Shown piece after piece: positions 16,437-23,638 of a DNA stretch of 36,266 nt. This DNA is from Rhodospirillaceae bacterium (lineage in GTDB: Bacteria > Pseudomonadota > Alphaproteobacteria > Rhodospirillales > Rhodospirillaceae): NCBI GenBank assembly GCA_020852595.1, contig JADZAK010000056.1:1-36266 (forward strand), written 5' to 3'. The position numbers were made by a program, and so were the translations under genes. The first letter of the stretch is position 1. Every line of letters starts with the position of its first letter. Under the pieces are notes generated by a model. The model did no database searches, was not told the DNA's origin, and saw nothing but the letters and a program-made list of their open reading frames with translations.

Positions 16437-16459
16437 CCCCCCGTCATCGATTCGGGGGG
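16437..16459 (+). promoter_or_regulatory. Hairpin covering the ribosome-binding site of the MFS gene
   Basis: CCCCCCG (16437-16443) pairs perfectly with CGGGGGG (16453-16459) around a 9-base loop. The G-run is the Shine-Dalgarno region, 4 bases before the ATG at 16464, so the stem would hide it. It could damp translation or be a coincidence of GC-rich DNA. Confidence 0.4.
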
Positions 16460-16463
16460 ACTC

Positions 16464-17738
16464 ATGACGGATGCGGCTTTGGACGAGACCACGCAGCGCG
16501 CGGTGCGCAAGGCGGCGTGGCGGCTGATCCCCCTGCTCTGTCTCGCCTACATCATCAGTTACATCGACCGGACCAACGTCGGTTTCGCCGCCCTTGATAT
16601 GAACGCGGCGCTGGGACTGACGGCAAAGCAATTCGGCTTCGCGGCCGGCATGTTCTCCATCGGCTACTGTCTGTTCGAGCTGCCGAGCAACGTCGCGCTG
16701 CAGAAATTCGGCGCGCGGCGATGGCTGGCGCGCATCATGGTGACCTGGGGCTTGGCCGCCGCCGCGACGGCCTTCGCGACCGGGCCCGTCAGCTACAGCG
16801 TGATCCGCTTCATCACCGGCGTCGCCGAAGCCGGCTTCTATCCCGGCGCGATCTTCTACATCGCGACATGGTTCCCGGTGGCGGTGCGCGGGCGCATCCT
16901 CGCCTGGTTCGTGGTGGCCGTGCCGCTGTCGTCGGTGATCAGCGGCCCCGTCTCGACCGCGCTATTAAAGATCGAAGGCTACGGCCTCGTCGGCTGGCAG
17001 TGGCTGTTCATCATCGAGGGTTTGCCGGCGTGCGTCATGGGTGTGATCACGCTGCTCGCCCTGGCGGACCGGCCGGAAGATGCGAGATGGCTGACGGAGG
17101 ACGAGAAGCGGGCGCTGCGCGCAAAACTCGATTCCGAAGCGCATCCGGACCTCAAAAAGGACCTGTGGTCCGCCTTAAGCGATGCGCGCGTGCTGATCCT
17201 GTCGCTGGCCTATTTCTTCTTCGTCACCGGCTCGATCGGCGCGGGCATCTGGCTGCCGCAGATCCTGAAGCCGTTCGGCCTTTCAAATCAGGAAGTCGGC
17301 TTCGTCTCGGCGATCCCCTACATCGCCGGATCCATCGCGCTCATCCTGTGGTCCTATGTGCTCGACCACTCGCGCGCCTACCTCAAAAACTATGTGATCG
17401 GCTGCGTCGTCTCGGGCCTGGGGTTCCTGTTCTCGGTGCTGTTCGACAATCTGTGGCTGGCCGTGGCGGGGGTTTCGGTCGGTCTCATCGGCATGAGCGG
17501 CGCGCGGCCGGCGATCTTCTGCATCCCGCCGCGTTTCCTGTCGGGCGCCGCCGCGGCCGGCGGGATTGCGCTGATCAACTCGTTCGGAAATCTCGGGGGA
17601 TTCATGGGCCCCTACGCCATCGGATGGCTGCGCGAAACGACGGGGTCGTTCAACGCCGCGCTGTATTTCCTCGCGGGATCGATGGTGCTCTCGGCGCTGC
17701 TGGCGCTGTCTGTGCGCCTCCTGAAGGTTAAAGCTTAG
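16464..17738 (+). CDS. MFS transporter, ACS family (organic/sugar-acid uptake)
   Basis: 424 residues with 12 predicted membrane helices. The N-terminus (AAWRLIPLLCLAYIISYIDRTNVGFA) and the following AGMFSIGYCLFELPSN are the signature of the anion:cation symporter (ACS) family of MFS proteins, which take up hexuronates, galactonate, tartrate, phthalate and similar anions with protons. Other family marks are TGVAEAGFYPGAIFYIATWF in helix 4 and a cytoplasmic central loop (LADRPEDARWLTEDEKRALR). It converges on an IlvD/EDD-type sugar-acid dehydratase gene and lies near an SDR gene, so sugar-acid uptake is a reasonable inference. A GC hairpin covers its ribosome site and a repeat-type palindrome follows its stop. 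Confidence 0.9.
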   Translation: MTDAALDETTQRAVRKAAWRLIPLLCLAYIISYIDRTNVGFAALDMNAALGLTAKQFGFAAGMFSIGYCLFELPSNVALQKFGARRWLARIMVTWGLAAAATAFATGPVSYSVIRFITGVAEAGFYPGAIFYIATWFPVAVRGRILAWFVVAVPLSSVISGPVSTALLKIEGYGLVGWQWLFIIEGLPACVMGVITLLALADRPEDARWLTEDEKRALRAKLDSEAHPDLKKDLWSALSDARVLILSLAYFFFVTGSIGAGIWLPQILKPFGLSNQEVGFVSAIPYIAGSIALILWSYVLDHSRAYLKNYVIGCVVSGLGFLFSVLFDNLWLAVAGVSVGLIGMSGARPAIFCIPPRFLSGAAAAGGIALINSFGNLGGFMGPYAIGWLRETTGSFNAALYFLAGSMVLSALLALSVRLLKVKA

Positions 17739-17746
17739 ATTCTTTT

Positions 17747-17794
17747 GGGCCTGTTCTTATCGGAAAACCGCTCACACTTTTCCGGAACAGGCCC
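17747..17794. terminator. Palindromic repeat between convergent genes (probable two-way terminator)
   Basis: GGGCCTGTTC (17747-17756) pairs with GAACAGGCCC (17785-17794), and inside it CGGAAAA (17761-17767) pairs with TTTTCCG (17778-17784). It lies between the MFS and dehydratase stops, and its right arm encodes the last residues (ACSGKV) of the dehydratase. The inner core matches the palindrome at 27239-27288. Confidence 0.75.
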
Positions 17795-19526
17795 CTACGC
17801 CTTCTTTCTTGAGAAAGCTGAAGTCGAAGCCCTCTTCCGCCTGGGTCATGAACTGATCATGCAGCCACGAGTGGCCGCGCACGGCGGGCGGCGGCGCGGG
17901 CGGGAGTTTCGCGCGCCGGGCGGCGAGCGTTTTTTCATCCACCAGCAGTTCGAGCGAACGCTTTGAGACGCTGAGGCGGACCTTGTCGCCGTTCTCGACC
18001 AGCGCCAGCGTGCCGCCGGACGCGGAGTCCGGCGAGACGTGCAGGATGACGCTGCCGAACGCCGTGCCGCTCATGCGCGCGTCGGAGATGCGCATGATGT
18101 CCTTCACACCGGCGGCGGCGAGTTTTTTCGGAATGGGCAGGTAGCCCGCCTCCGGCATGCAGGCTTCGCTCATGGGGCCGGCGTTCTTGAGCACCAGAAT
18201 ATCGTCCGCCGTGACGTCGAGGTCCGGCGAGTCGATACGGTTGGACAGGTCCTCGAGCGATTCGAAGACCACGCAGCGGCCTTCTTTTTCGAACAAGGCG
18301 GAGTCCGCGGCGGCGCGCTTCAGGATCGCGCCGTTGGGGGCGAGATTGCCGAACAGCGCGACGAGACCGCCCACGGCCTGCAAAGGTTCCTTGAGCGGGC
18401 GCACAACGTTGCGGTCGACCCACGGCTCCCATGCGTCGATGCGCTGACCGATGGTTTCACCCGTGATGGTGATGCAGTCGAGATGAAGCAGCGGCTTCAA
18501 CTCGCGCATGACGGCGGGAATACCGCCGGCGGCGGCGAGGTCTTCCATGTAGCCCGATCCGCTGGGCTTAAGATCGACGAGCACCGGGGTCGTATCCGAC
18601 AGTTCGTTCAAGCGCTTCAAATCGATCTTGATGCCGAGGCGGCCCGCGATGGCGGTGAGATGGATGATGGCGTTGGTGGACCCGCCGATGGCGAGCAGCA
18701 CGCGCAGCGCGTTCTCGACGGATTTCTCCGTGATGATTTTGCTGGGGCGCATGTCGCTGCCCATGAGCGAGACCGCGAGCTTGCCGCTGGCCTCGGCGAC
18801 ACGCAGGCGGTCGGCATCGACCGCGGGGATCGCGGCGGCCCCGGCGGGCATCATGCCAAGCGCTTCGGCAAGCGAGGCCATGGTGCTCGCGGTGCCCATC
18901 ACGGCGCAGGTGCCGGTGGTGGAGGCGAGACGGCCTTCAATTTGGTCAATCTCGGCATCCGAGATTTTTCCGGCGCGATAGGTCGCCCAGAAGCGGCGGC
19001 AATCGGTGCAGGCGCCGAGGCGTTCGGACTTATAGCGGCTGGTGGACATCGGGCCCGTGACGACCTGCACGGCCGGGATATCGGCCGACGCGGCGCCCAT
19101 GAGCTGGGCGGGCACGGTCTTGTCGCAGCCGCCGATGAGCACCACGGCGTCCATCGGCTGCGCGCGGATCATCTCCTCGACGTCCATGGACATGAGGTTG
19201 CGGTACTTGAGGCTGGTGGGCGTGAGGAAGGTTTCGCCCAGGGAAATGGTCGGGAAATCGATGGGCAGCGCGCCGGCGGCGAGCACGCCGCGTTTCACCG
19301 CCTCGATCAACGCGGGCATGTCGCGGTGGCAGTTGTTGTATCCGCTGGCGGAATGGCAGATGCCGACGATGGGCTTGTCGAGCATCTCGCGGCTGTAGCC
19401 CATGGAGCGGGCAAAGGACCGGCGCAGATAGATGCTGAACTTCGGGTCGCCGTAGTTGGTGAGTCCGCGTCTGAAGCCCAGGCCGGCTGGAGAAAGACTG
19501 GGCGCTTTCTTGTCCTGCTCGCTCAT
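17772..19526 (-). CDS. IlvD/EDD-family sugar-acid dehydratase
   Basis: 584 residues, the length of L-arabinonate-type dehydratases. Family marks are GICHSASGYNNCHRD near residues 55-69, GGCDKTVPA at 132-140 and TGTCAVMGTASTMAS at 205-219. The probable [2Fe-2S] ligands are C66, C134 and C207, with K136 the lysine expected to be carbamylated. Spacing of these Cys matches sugar-acid dehydratases. DARMSGTAFG and the Ser-rich ending are also family-like. By family it removes water from an aldonic acid to give a 2-keto-3-deoxy acid. Which acid is not readable. It lacks a signal peptide. The last six residues are encoded inside a repeat palindrome, which may be a later extension. It diverges from the SDR gene over 76 bp. 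Confidence 0.9.
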   Translation of the reverse strand: MSEQDKKAPSLSPAGLGFRRGLTNYGDPKFSIYLRRSFARSMGYSREMLDKPIVGICHSASGYNNCHRDMPALIEAVKRGVLAAGALPIDFPTISLGETFLTPTSLKYRNLMSMDVEEMIRAQPMDAVVLIGGCDKTVPAQLMGAASADIPAVQVVTGPMSTSRYKSERLGACTDCRRFWATYRAGKISDAEIDQIEGRLASTTGTCAVMGTASTMASLAEALGMMPAGAAAIPAVDADRLRVAEASGKLAVSLMGSDMRPSKIITEKSVENALRVLLAIGGSTNAIIHLTAIAGRLGIKIDLKRLNELSDTTPVLVDLKPSGSGYMEDLAAAGGIPAVMRELKPLLHLDCITITGETIGQRIDAWEPWVDRNVVRPLKEPLQAVGGLVALFGNLAPNGAILKRAAADSALFEKEGRCVVFESLEDLSNRIDSPDLDVTADDILVLKNAGPMSEACMPEAGYLPIPKKLAAAGVKDIMRISDARMSGTAFGSVILHVSPDSASGGTLALVENGDKVRLSVSKRSLELLVDEKTLAARRAKLPPAPPPAVRGHSWLHDQFMTQAEEGFDFSFLKKEGVGACSGKV

Positions 19527-19559
19527 CGCGTTATCCTATATGCTATCAGACGAAGATCG

Positions 19560-19578
19560 TGCATTTACTATAAGTGCA
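19560..19578. promoter_or_regulatory. Possible operator between dehydratase and SDR genes
   Basis: TGCATTTA (19560-19567) and TAAGTGCA (19571-19578) form an inverted repeat with one mismatch around CTA, in the 76-bp spacer between divergent genes. It is the kind of site a GntR- or LacI-type repressor would use, but no regulator gene is nearby in this window. Confidence 0.4.
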
Positions 19579-19602
19579 GATCGAGTGGGGAGGACTATTT
19601 AG

Positions 19603-20349
19603 ATGGCGAAGGTCGCGATTGTCACCGGCGCGGGTTCGGGGATCGGCCGTGAGGTGGCTTTGGCCTTCCTCAAACACGGTTATGCCGTCGCCCTCGCCGG
19701 CCGGCGCATCCCCGAGATGGAAGAGACCGTGGACCTCGCCGGGGGCAAGGGCCAGGCGCTGATCGTCTCCACCGACGTGAGCCAGCCGGCGGCCGTCGAC
19801 AACCTGTTTGCCCAGACCCGGCGCAAGTTTGGCCGCTTGGACGTGTTGTTCAACAACGCCGGCATCGGCGCCCCGCGTGTCCCCTTCGACGAAATCACCT
19901 ATGACGCCTGGAAGCAGGTGGTGGACATCAACTTCACCGGCGTCTTCCTGTGCGCGCAAGCCGCCTGGAAGATAATGAAGGCGCAAACCCCCCAAGGCGG
20001 GCGCATCATCAACAACGGCTCGGTATCCTCGCAAAAACCGCGCCCGCACGCCGCGCCCTATACCGCGACCAAACATGCGGTGACGGGCCTGACCAAGCAG
20101 CTGGCGCTCGATGGACGCCCCTTCAATATCGCCTGCGGCCAGATCGACATCGGCAATGCCGCGACGCCCATGACGGCGCGCATGGCCAAGGGCGTGCCGC
20201 AGCCCAACGGCGCCATCGCCGTGGAGCCGACGATGGATGTCGCCGATGTCGGTAAAGCGGTGTTGATGATGTCCGAGCTGCCGCTGGATGCGAATATCCT
20301 GCGCATGACGATCATGTCGACCCAGATGCCGCTGGTCGGACGCGGCTAA
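19603..20349 (+). CDS. Short-chain dehydrogenase/reductase (SDR)
   Basis: 248 residues, classical SDR. The nucleotide-binding motif TGAGSGIG is at 8-15, NNAG at 84-87 and the active site comprises N110, S140, Y153 and K157 (YTATK). Ser is 13 residues before Tyr, as in active enzymes. The cofactor choice is not certain; after strand 2 the sequence AGRRIPEME has two Arg, which often favours NADP. By family it oxidises or reduces a hydroxyl or keto group. It diverges from a sugar-acid dehydratase gene and sits upstream of two binding-protein genes (12 bp gap), so a sugar or sugar-acid step is inferred. GGAGGA precedes the ATG. Confidence 0.9.
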   Translation: MAKVAIVTGAGSGIGREVALAFLKHGYAVALAGRRIPEMEETVDLAGGKGQALIVSTDVSQPAAVDNLFAQTRRKFGRLDVLFNNAGIGAPRVPFDEITYDAWKQVVDINFTGVFLCAQAAWKIMKAQTPQGGRIINNGSVSSQKPRPHAAPYTATKHAVTGLTKQLALDGRPFNIACGQIDIGNAATPMTARMAKGVPQPNGAIAVEPTMDVADVGKAVLMMSELPLDANILRMTIMSTQMPLVGRG

Positions 20350-20361
20350 CAGGAGGCTCAT

Positions 20362-21111
20362 ATGAAACGCCGGACACTTCTCACGACGGCTTTGGCGTCG
20401 CTGGTATCTTCGCGCGTATTCGCGGCGGATATGTTGCCATTGAAGGTGCTCTCGTCCATGGCCGCGCAGGGCGCGTTCAAGGAGATCGAGCCCATGATCC
20501 GCCGCGCGGGCGTGGCTATGAATATCGAGTTCTCGGCAACCGTCCCGATTTCCGAACGGCTGCAGAAAGGCGAGACCGCCGACCTGGTGGTGATCGGCAA
20601 AGCGGGCGTCGACCGCCTGGTGAAAGAGGGCAAGGCGATCAAGGCCGTGGATCTGTTCGTGAGCGAAGAAGGCCTGGCCGTGGCCGACAACGCGCCCACA
20701 CCCGTCATTCGCAATCTCGAGGACTTCAGGAAACTCGTGGCCGGCACGCCGTCCATCGCGGTCACCGCGCGCGGCGTGAGCGGCCTCCGGCTACAACAGA
20801 TGATGCGCGACTTAGGCCTCAACGAAGTGCTGGAGAAGCGCACTGTACTCGTGGACGAAGGTTTCACCGGCACGCGCCTTTTGAAAGGCGAAGTGGCGAT
20901 GGCCGTGCAGCAGCTGTCCGAGCTGCAAGCCTCGGGCGCGAAGAACTTCGTGCGCTTCCCCGACGAGATGCAGGTGCCGACCACCTTCAGCGTCGCGATC
21001 ATGCGCAGCACCGTGCAGAACAAAGCCGCCGAGAACGCCGTGCGGATCATGTCGTCCGCCGAGGCCGGCCCGGCGTGGGAACGCTCGCTGGTAAAGCCCT
21101 TGAGAAAGTAG
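20362..21111 (+). CDS. Orphan periplasmic substrate-binding protein, ModA-like (first of pair)
   Basis: 249 residues. The signal peptide (MKRRTLLTTALASLVSSRVF) has a twin Arg that could also make it a Tat substrate. The mature protein is a type 2 periplasmic binding protein with a ModA-like pattern: LKVLSSMAAQGAFKEIEPMI, ERLQKGETADLVVIGKAGVD and the C-terminal EVAMAVQQLSELQ. No ABC permease or ATPase gene is near, so its transporter is elsewhere or it has a scavenging or signalling role. AGGAGG precedes the ATG. The next gene encodes a paralogue 9 bp away. The ligand is unknown: despite the fold, molybdate is not implied because there are no mod genes. Confidence 0.85.
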   Translation: MKRRTLLTTALASLVSSRVFAADMLPLKVLSSMAAQGAFKEIEPMIRRAGVAMNIEFSATVPISERLQKGETADLVVIGKAGVDRLVKEGKAIKAVDLFVSEEGLAVADNAPTPVIRNLEDFRKLVAGTPSIAVTARGVSGLRLQQMMRDLGLNEVLEKRTVLVDEGFTGTRLLKGEVAMAVQQLSELQASGAKNFVRFPDEMQVPTTFSVAIMRSTVQNKAAENAVRIMSSAEAGPAWERSLVKPLRK

Positions 21112-21120
21112 GAACGCCCT

Positions 21121-21849
21121 ATGCGCCGTTTTGCCGCTGGTCTATGCCTCCTGCTGCTTGCGGGCCCTTCGTTCGCGGCGGACGCGCCGCTCAAGATCCT
21201 CACACCCGGATATGGTCAGCTCGCGATGCAGGAGTTGGAGCCGCTGATCGAAAAGACGATCGGCGGGCCTGTGGACATCGAGATCGTCGGCACGGGCGGA
21301 ATCCCGGAGCGTATCCTCAAGGGCGATAAGGTCGATTTCGTGCTGACCTACCGGGAGTCGCTGGCGCCGGCAAAAGACCGCATCCAGGCGCAGACCGATG
21401 TCGCGGTTTCCAATGTGGCGATCGCGGTCGCCGACAACGCGGTCCCTCCCGTCTTCAAGACGCACGCCGATGTCGCGGCGTTCCTGAAAGCCACGCCGTC
21501 CCTCGCCCGGTCCACCAGCCTCAGCGGTCAGCATATGGCCGCGGTGATCGAGAAACTGGGCCTGACGGAGGAAATGAAGCCGAAAGTCCAAACCAGCGGC
21601 GGATTGCCGGGCAATTTGCTGAAAGACGGAAAGGTCGCGGCGGCGGCCCAGCAGGTGAGCGAGTTGAGACTCGCGGGCCTCAAGAACATCGTGCCCCTGC
21701 CGGACGGCCTGCAGACGGATCTCGTGTTGACGGCCGCCACCATCCACGGCACCACGCGCGCCGCCGATACGAAGAAGATCGTCGCGCTGCTTCAATCCGC
21801 CGAAGCGGCGAAGGCTTATGTGAACGCCGGCCTCAAGCCCGCGAAATAG
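21121..21849 (+). CDS. Orphan periplasmic substrate-binding protein (second of pair)
   Basis: 242 residues with Sec signal MRRFAAGLCLLLLAGPSFAAD. Like the upstream protein it is a type 2 periplasmic binding protein: PLKILTPGYGQLAMQELEPL, IPERILKGDKVDFVLTYRES, and KVAAAAQQVSELRLAGLKNI, which parallels the first copy segment EVAMAVQQLSELQASGAKNF. The two are clearly paralogues but diverged, so they may bind different ligands or form a pair. Its stop codon TAG (21847-21849) abuts the stop of the convergent methyltransferase gene, making a perfect palindrome across both stops. No transporter genes are present nearby. Confidence 0.85.
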   Translation: MRRFAAGLCLLLLAGPSFAADAPLKILTPGYGQLAMQELEPLIEKTIGGPVDIEIVGTGGIPERILKGDKVDFVLTYRESLAPAKDRIQAQTDVAVSNVAIAVADNAVPPVFKTHADVAAFLKATPSLARSTSLSGQHMAAVIEKLGLTEEMKPKVQTSGGLPGNLLKDGKVAAAAQQVSELRLAGLKNIVPLPDGLQTDLVLTAATIHGTTRAADTKKIVALLQSAEAAKAYVNAGLKPAK

Positions 21850-22536
21850 CTATTTCTTGAAGCGCAAAAAGAAGCTGCTCTTGAAGCCGGAGATTTTCAC
21901 CTCTTCCGGCGGCTGAAATCCCGCTTTTGTGACCTCCGCGATCACGGTCTTCTTGTCGGTGCGCCCATGCTGCAGCATCGAGGGCGCGGTCACGCCGGGG
22001 ACATGATCGTAATCCACAACGATGAATTGACCGCCGTCTTTTAGCGCGGCGCGGATGTTGCCAAGGATCGCGTCGGGATATTCGAAGTGGTGGTAGACAT
22101 CCGACGTGAACACCACGTCGACGGAGTTCGGCGGTAAGTTGATGGTCTTGTCGCTTCCGACCACCGTCGTGACATTCGTGATGCCCGCCTCTTTCATGGA
22201 TTTGTCGATGAAGGCGAGAAGCGGCTTCGAGATATCGACCGCATAGACCTTGCCCGAGACTCCAACCGCTTTGGAGAAGACCGGCTCATAGATGCCGGTG
22301 CCCGCGCCGACATCCGCGATGGCCATGCCGGGCTTCAGCCCGATGGCGGCGGCGACCTCCATGCGATTGGCGAAGGTCTCGCGGTTCTCGGAGGTGAAAC
22401 CTTTGTTCTGCGCCTCCGGATTTATATCCGGACTCAGATAGGTGTCGTTGATACCCGGGCGGACGCTCTGCGCGGCGGCGCATACGGGAGCGGCCAGAGC
22501 GATCGTAACGGCGAAAAGCAAAATGCGCATGGTCAT
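21850..22536 (-). CDS. Exported class I SAM-dependent methyltransferase-like protein
   Basis: About 228 residues from ATG 22536; GTG 22539 or ATG 22530 are equally possible. A signal peptide (MRILLFAVTIALAAPVCAAA) precedes a class I methyltransferase core. Motif I is ADVGAGTG near 74-81, followed by VYAVDISKPLL, the acidic motif VDVVFTSDVYHHFEYPDAIL and QFIVVDYDHVPGV. A region GFTSENRETFANRMEVAAAI at the start is common in this family. The target is unknown. It is the second signal-bearing methyltransferase in this window, which is curious because SAM is not known in the periplasm. It converges with the SBP gene with no gap and diverges from the cyclase gene. Confidence 0.8.
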   Translation of the reverse strand: MTMRILLFAVTIALAAPVCAAAQSVRPGINDTYLSPDINPEAQNKGFTSENRETFANRMEVAAAIGLKPGMAIADVGAGTGIYEPVFSKAVGVSGKVYAVDISKPLLAFIDKSMKEAGITNVTTVVGSDKTINLPPNSVDVVFTSDVYHHFEYPDAILGNIRAALKDGGQFIVVDYDHVPGVTAPSMLQHGRTDKKTVIAEVTKAGFQPPEEVKISGFKSSFFLRFKK

Positions 22537-22618
22537 CACCCGACTTTTCGGTTCATTCCAGAGCCGCCGCTATCCTATGCTACCCCCCGTCACGGGCCAC
22601 CGGTGGAGGGGACTGAAA

Positions 22619-23623
22619 ATGCGCAAGGCATTCGGAGTTGCGGCGATCACGGGGATGCTGATGGCGGCCCAACCGATCTTAACGGGGCCCGCGATTGGCG
22701 CGGACACGCCCGATGTTACACAGGCCCAATTCGATAAATGGAAAACCGAGCTGTCCAACTGGGGCCGCTGGGGCAAGGAAGATCAGAAAGGCACCCTCAA
22801 CCTGATCACGCCCGAAAAGCGCAAGCAGGCCGCCGCGCTGGTGAAGGACGGCGTGACCGTCTCCCTGTCGCGCAATCTCGATACCGAGAAATCGGTCGAT
22901 AACAGCTCGCCTTTCGAGCGCACCATGAACCCGATCCGCCCGGCGGCGTCGAGCGACCGGTTCACCATCAATTTCCACGGCAGCGCCCACACCCATATGG
23001 ACGCGCTGGGCCACCACTTCATCGGCGGCAAGATGTACAACGGCTTCGATCGCGATCAATTCGTGACCGAGGCCAAGGGCGCCGAGCGCGGCGCCATCAC
23101 CACGGCGCAGGACGGGGTGATGACGCGCGGCATCCTCATCGATATCCCGCGCTTGAAGGGCGTGGACTATCTGGAACCGGGTGTGCGCATCGGGGTGGCC
23201 GACATCGAGGCCTGGGAGAAGATGGCCGGTGTAAAGATCGGCGCGGGCGACGCGATCTTCGTGCGCACGGGCCGCTGGGCCCGCCGGGCAAAGACCGGCC
23301 CATGGAACGTCAATGAACAGATGCCGGGCCTCGCGCCCGAAGTCCTGCCGTGGCTGCGCGCGCGCGAGATCGCGCTGATGGGCACGGAGTACGCGGTGGA
23401 TGCGACCCCGATCCCGAAGACCATCGTCAATCCCGACGATTATCTGCCGGTGCACAATTTCGTGCTGGTGATCCTGGGCATGCCGCTGATCGACAACACC
23501 AATCTCGATGCTCTGGCGGCCGCCGCCGCGCAACGCAAGCGCTGGGAATTCATGGTGACCATCGCGCCGCTGCGCATCGAGAACGGCACGGGGTCGCCGG
23601 TCAATCCGATCGCGACGTTCTAA
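22619..23623 (+). CDS. Exported cyclase-family (kynurenine formamidase-like) hydrolase
   Basis: 334 residues from ATG 22619, supported by GGAGGGG upstream and a signal peptide (MRKAFGVAAITGMLMAAQPI...). It has the PF04199 putative-cyclase metal motif: HTHMDALGHH at residues 124-133, i.e. H124-x-H126-x-D128-x3-H132. SAHTHMDALGHHF stands in for the usual GTHxDxxxH. Family members bind Zn or Mn and cleave amides or lactones (kynurenine formamidase, isatin hydrolase, cyclic-ester hydrolases). Additional conserved-looking segments are WGRWGKEDQKGTLNLITPE and GDAIFVRTGRWAR. It is followed by an amidase gene 15 bp later, also exported, so the two could act in sequence outside the cytoplasm on an amide-containing compound. 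The substrate is not determined. Confidence 0.87.
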   Translation: MRKAFGVAAITGMLMAAQPILTGPAIGADTPDVTQAQFDKWKTELSNWGRWGKEDQKGTLNLITPEKRKQAAALVKDGVTVSLSRNLDTEKSVDNSSPFERTMNPIRPAASSDRFTINFHGSAHTHMDALGHHFIGGKMYNGFDRDQFVTEAKGAERGAITTAQDGVMTRGILIDIPRLKGVDYLEPGVRIGVADIEAWEKMAGVKIGAGDAIFVRTGRWARRAKTGPWNVNEQMPGLAPEVLPWLRAREIALMGTEYAVDATPIPKTIVNPDDYLPVHNFVLVILGMPLIDNTNLDALAAAAAQRKRWEFMVTIAPLRIENGTGSPVNPIATF

Positions 23624-23638
23624 CGTCCGGGGGACGCC

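Noticed and set aside
18039-19652. 537-codon plus-strand open frame
   Set aside because: Antisense to the dehydratase, which has its Fe-S cysteines and full length.
20362-21849. Molybdate uptake genes
   Set aside because: The fold is ModA-like but no modB, modC or molybdenum-cofactor gene is present, so the ligand is left open.
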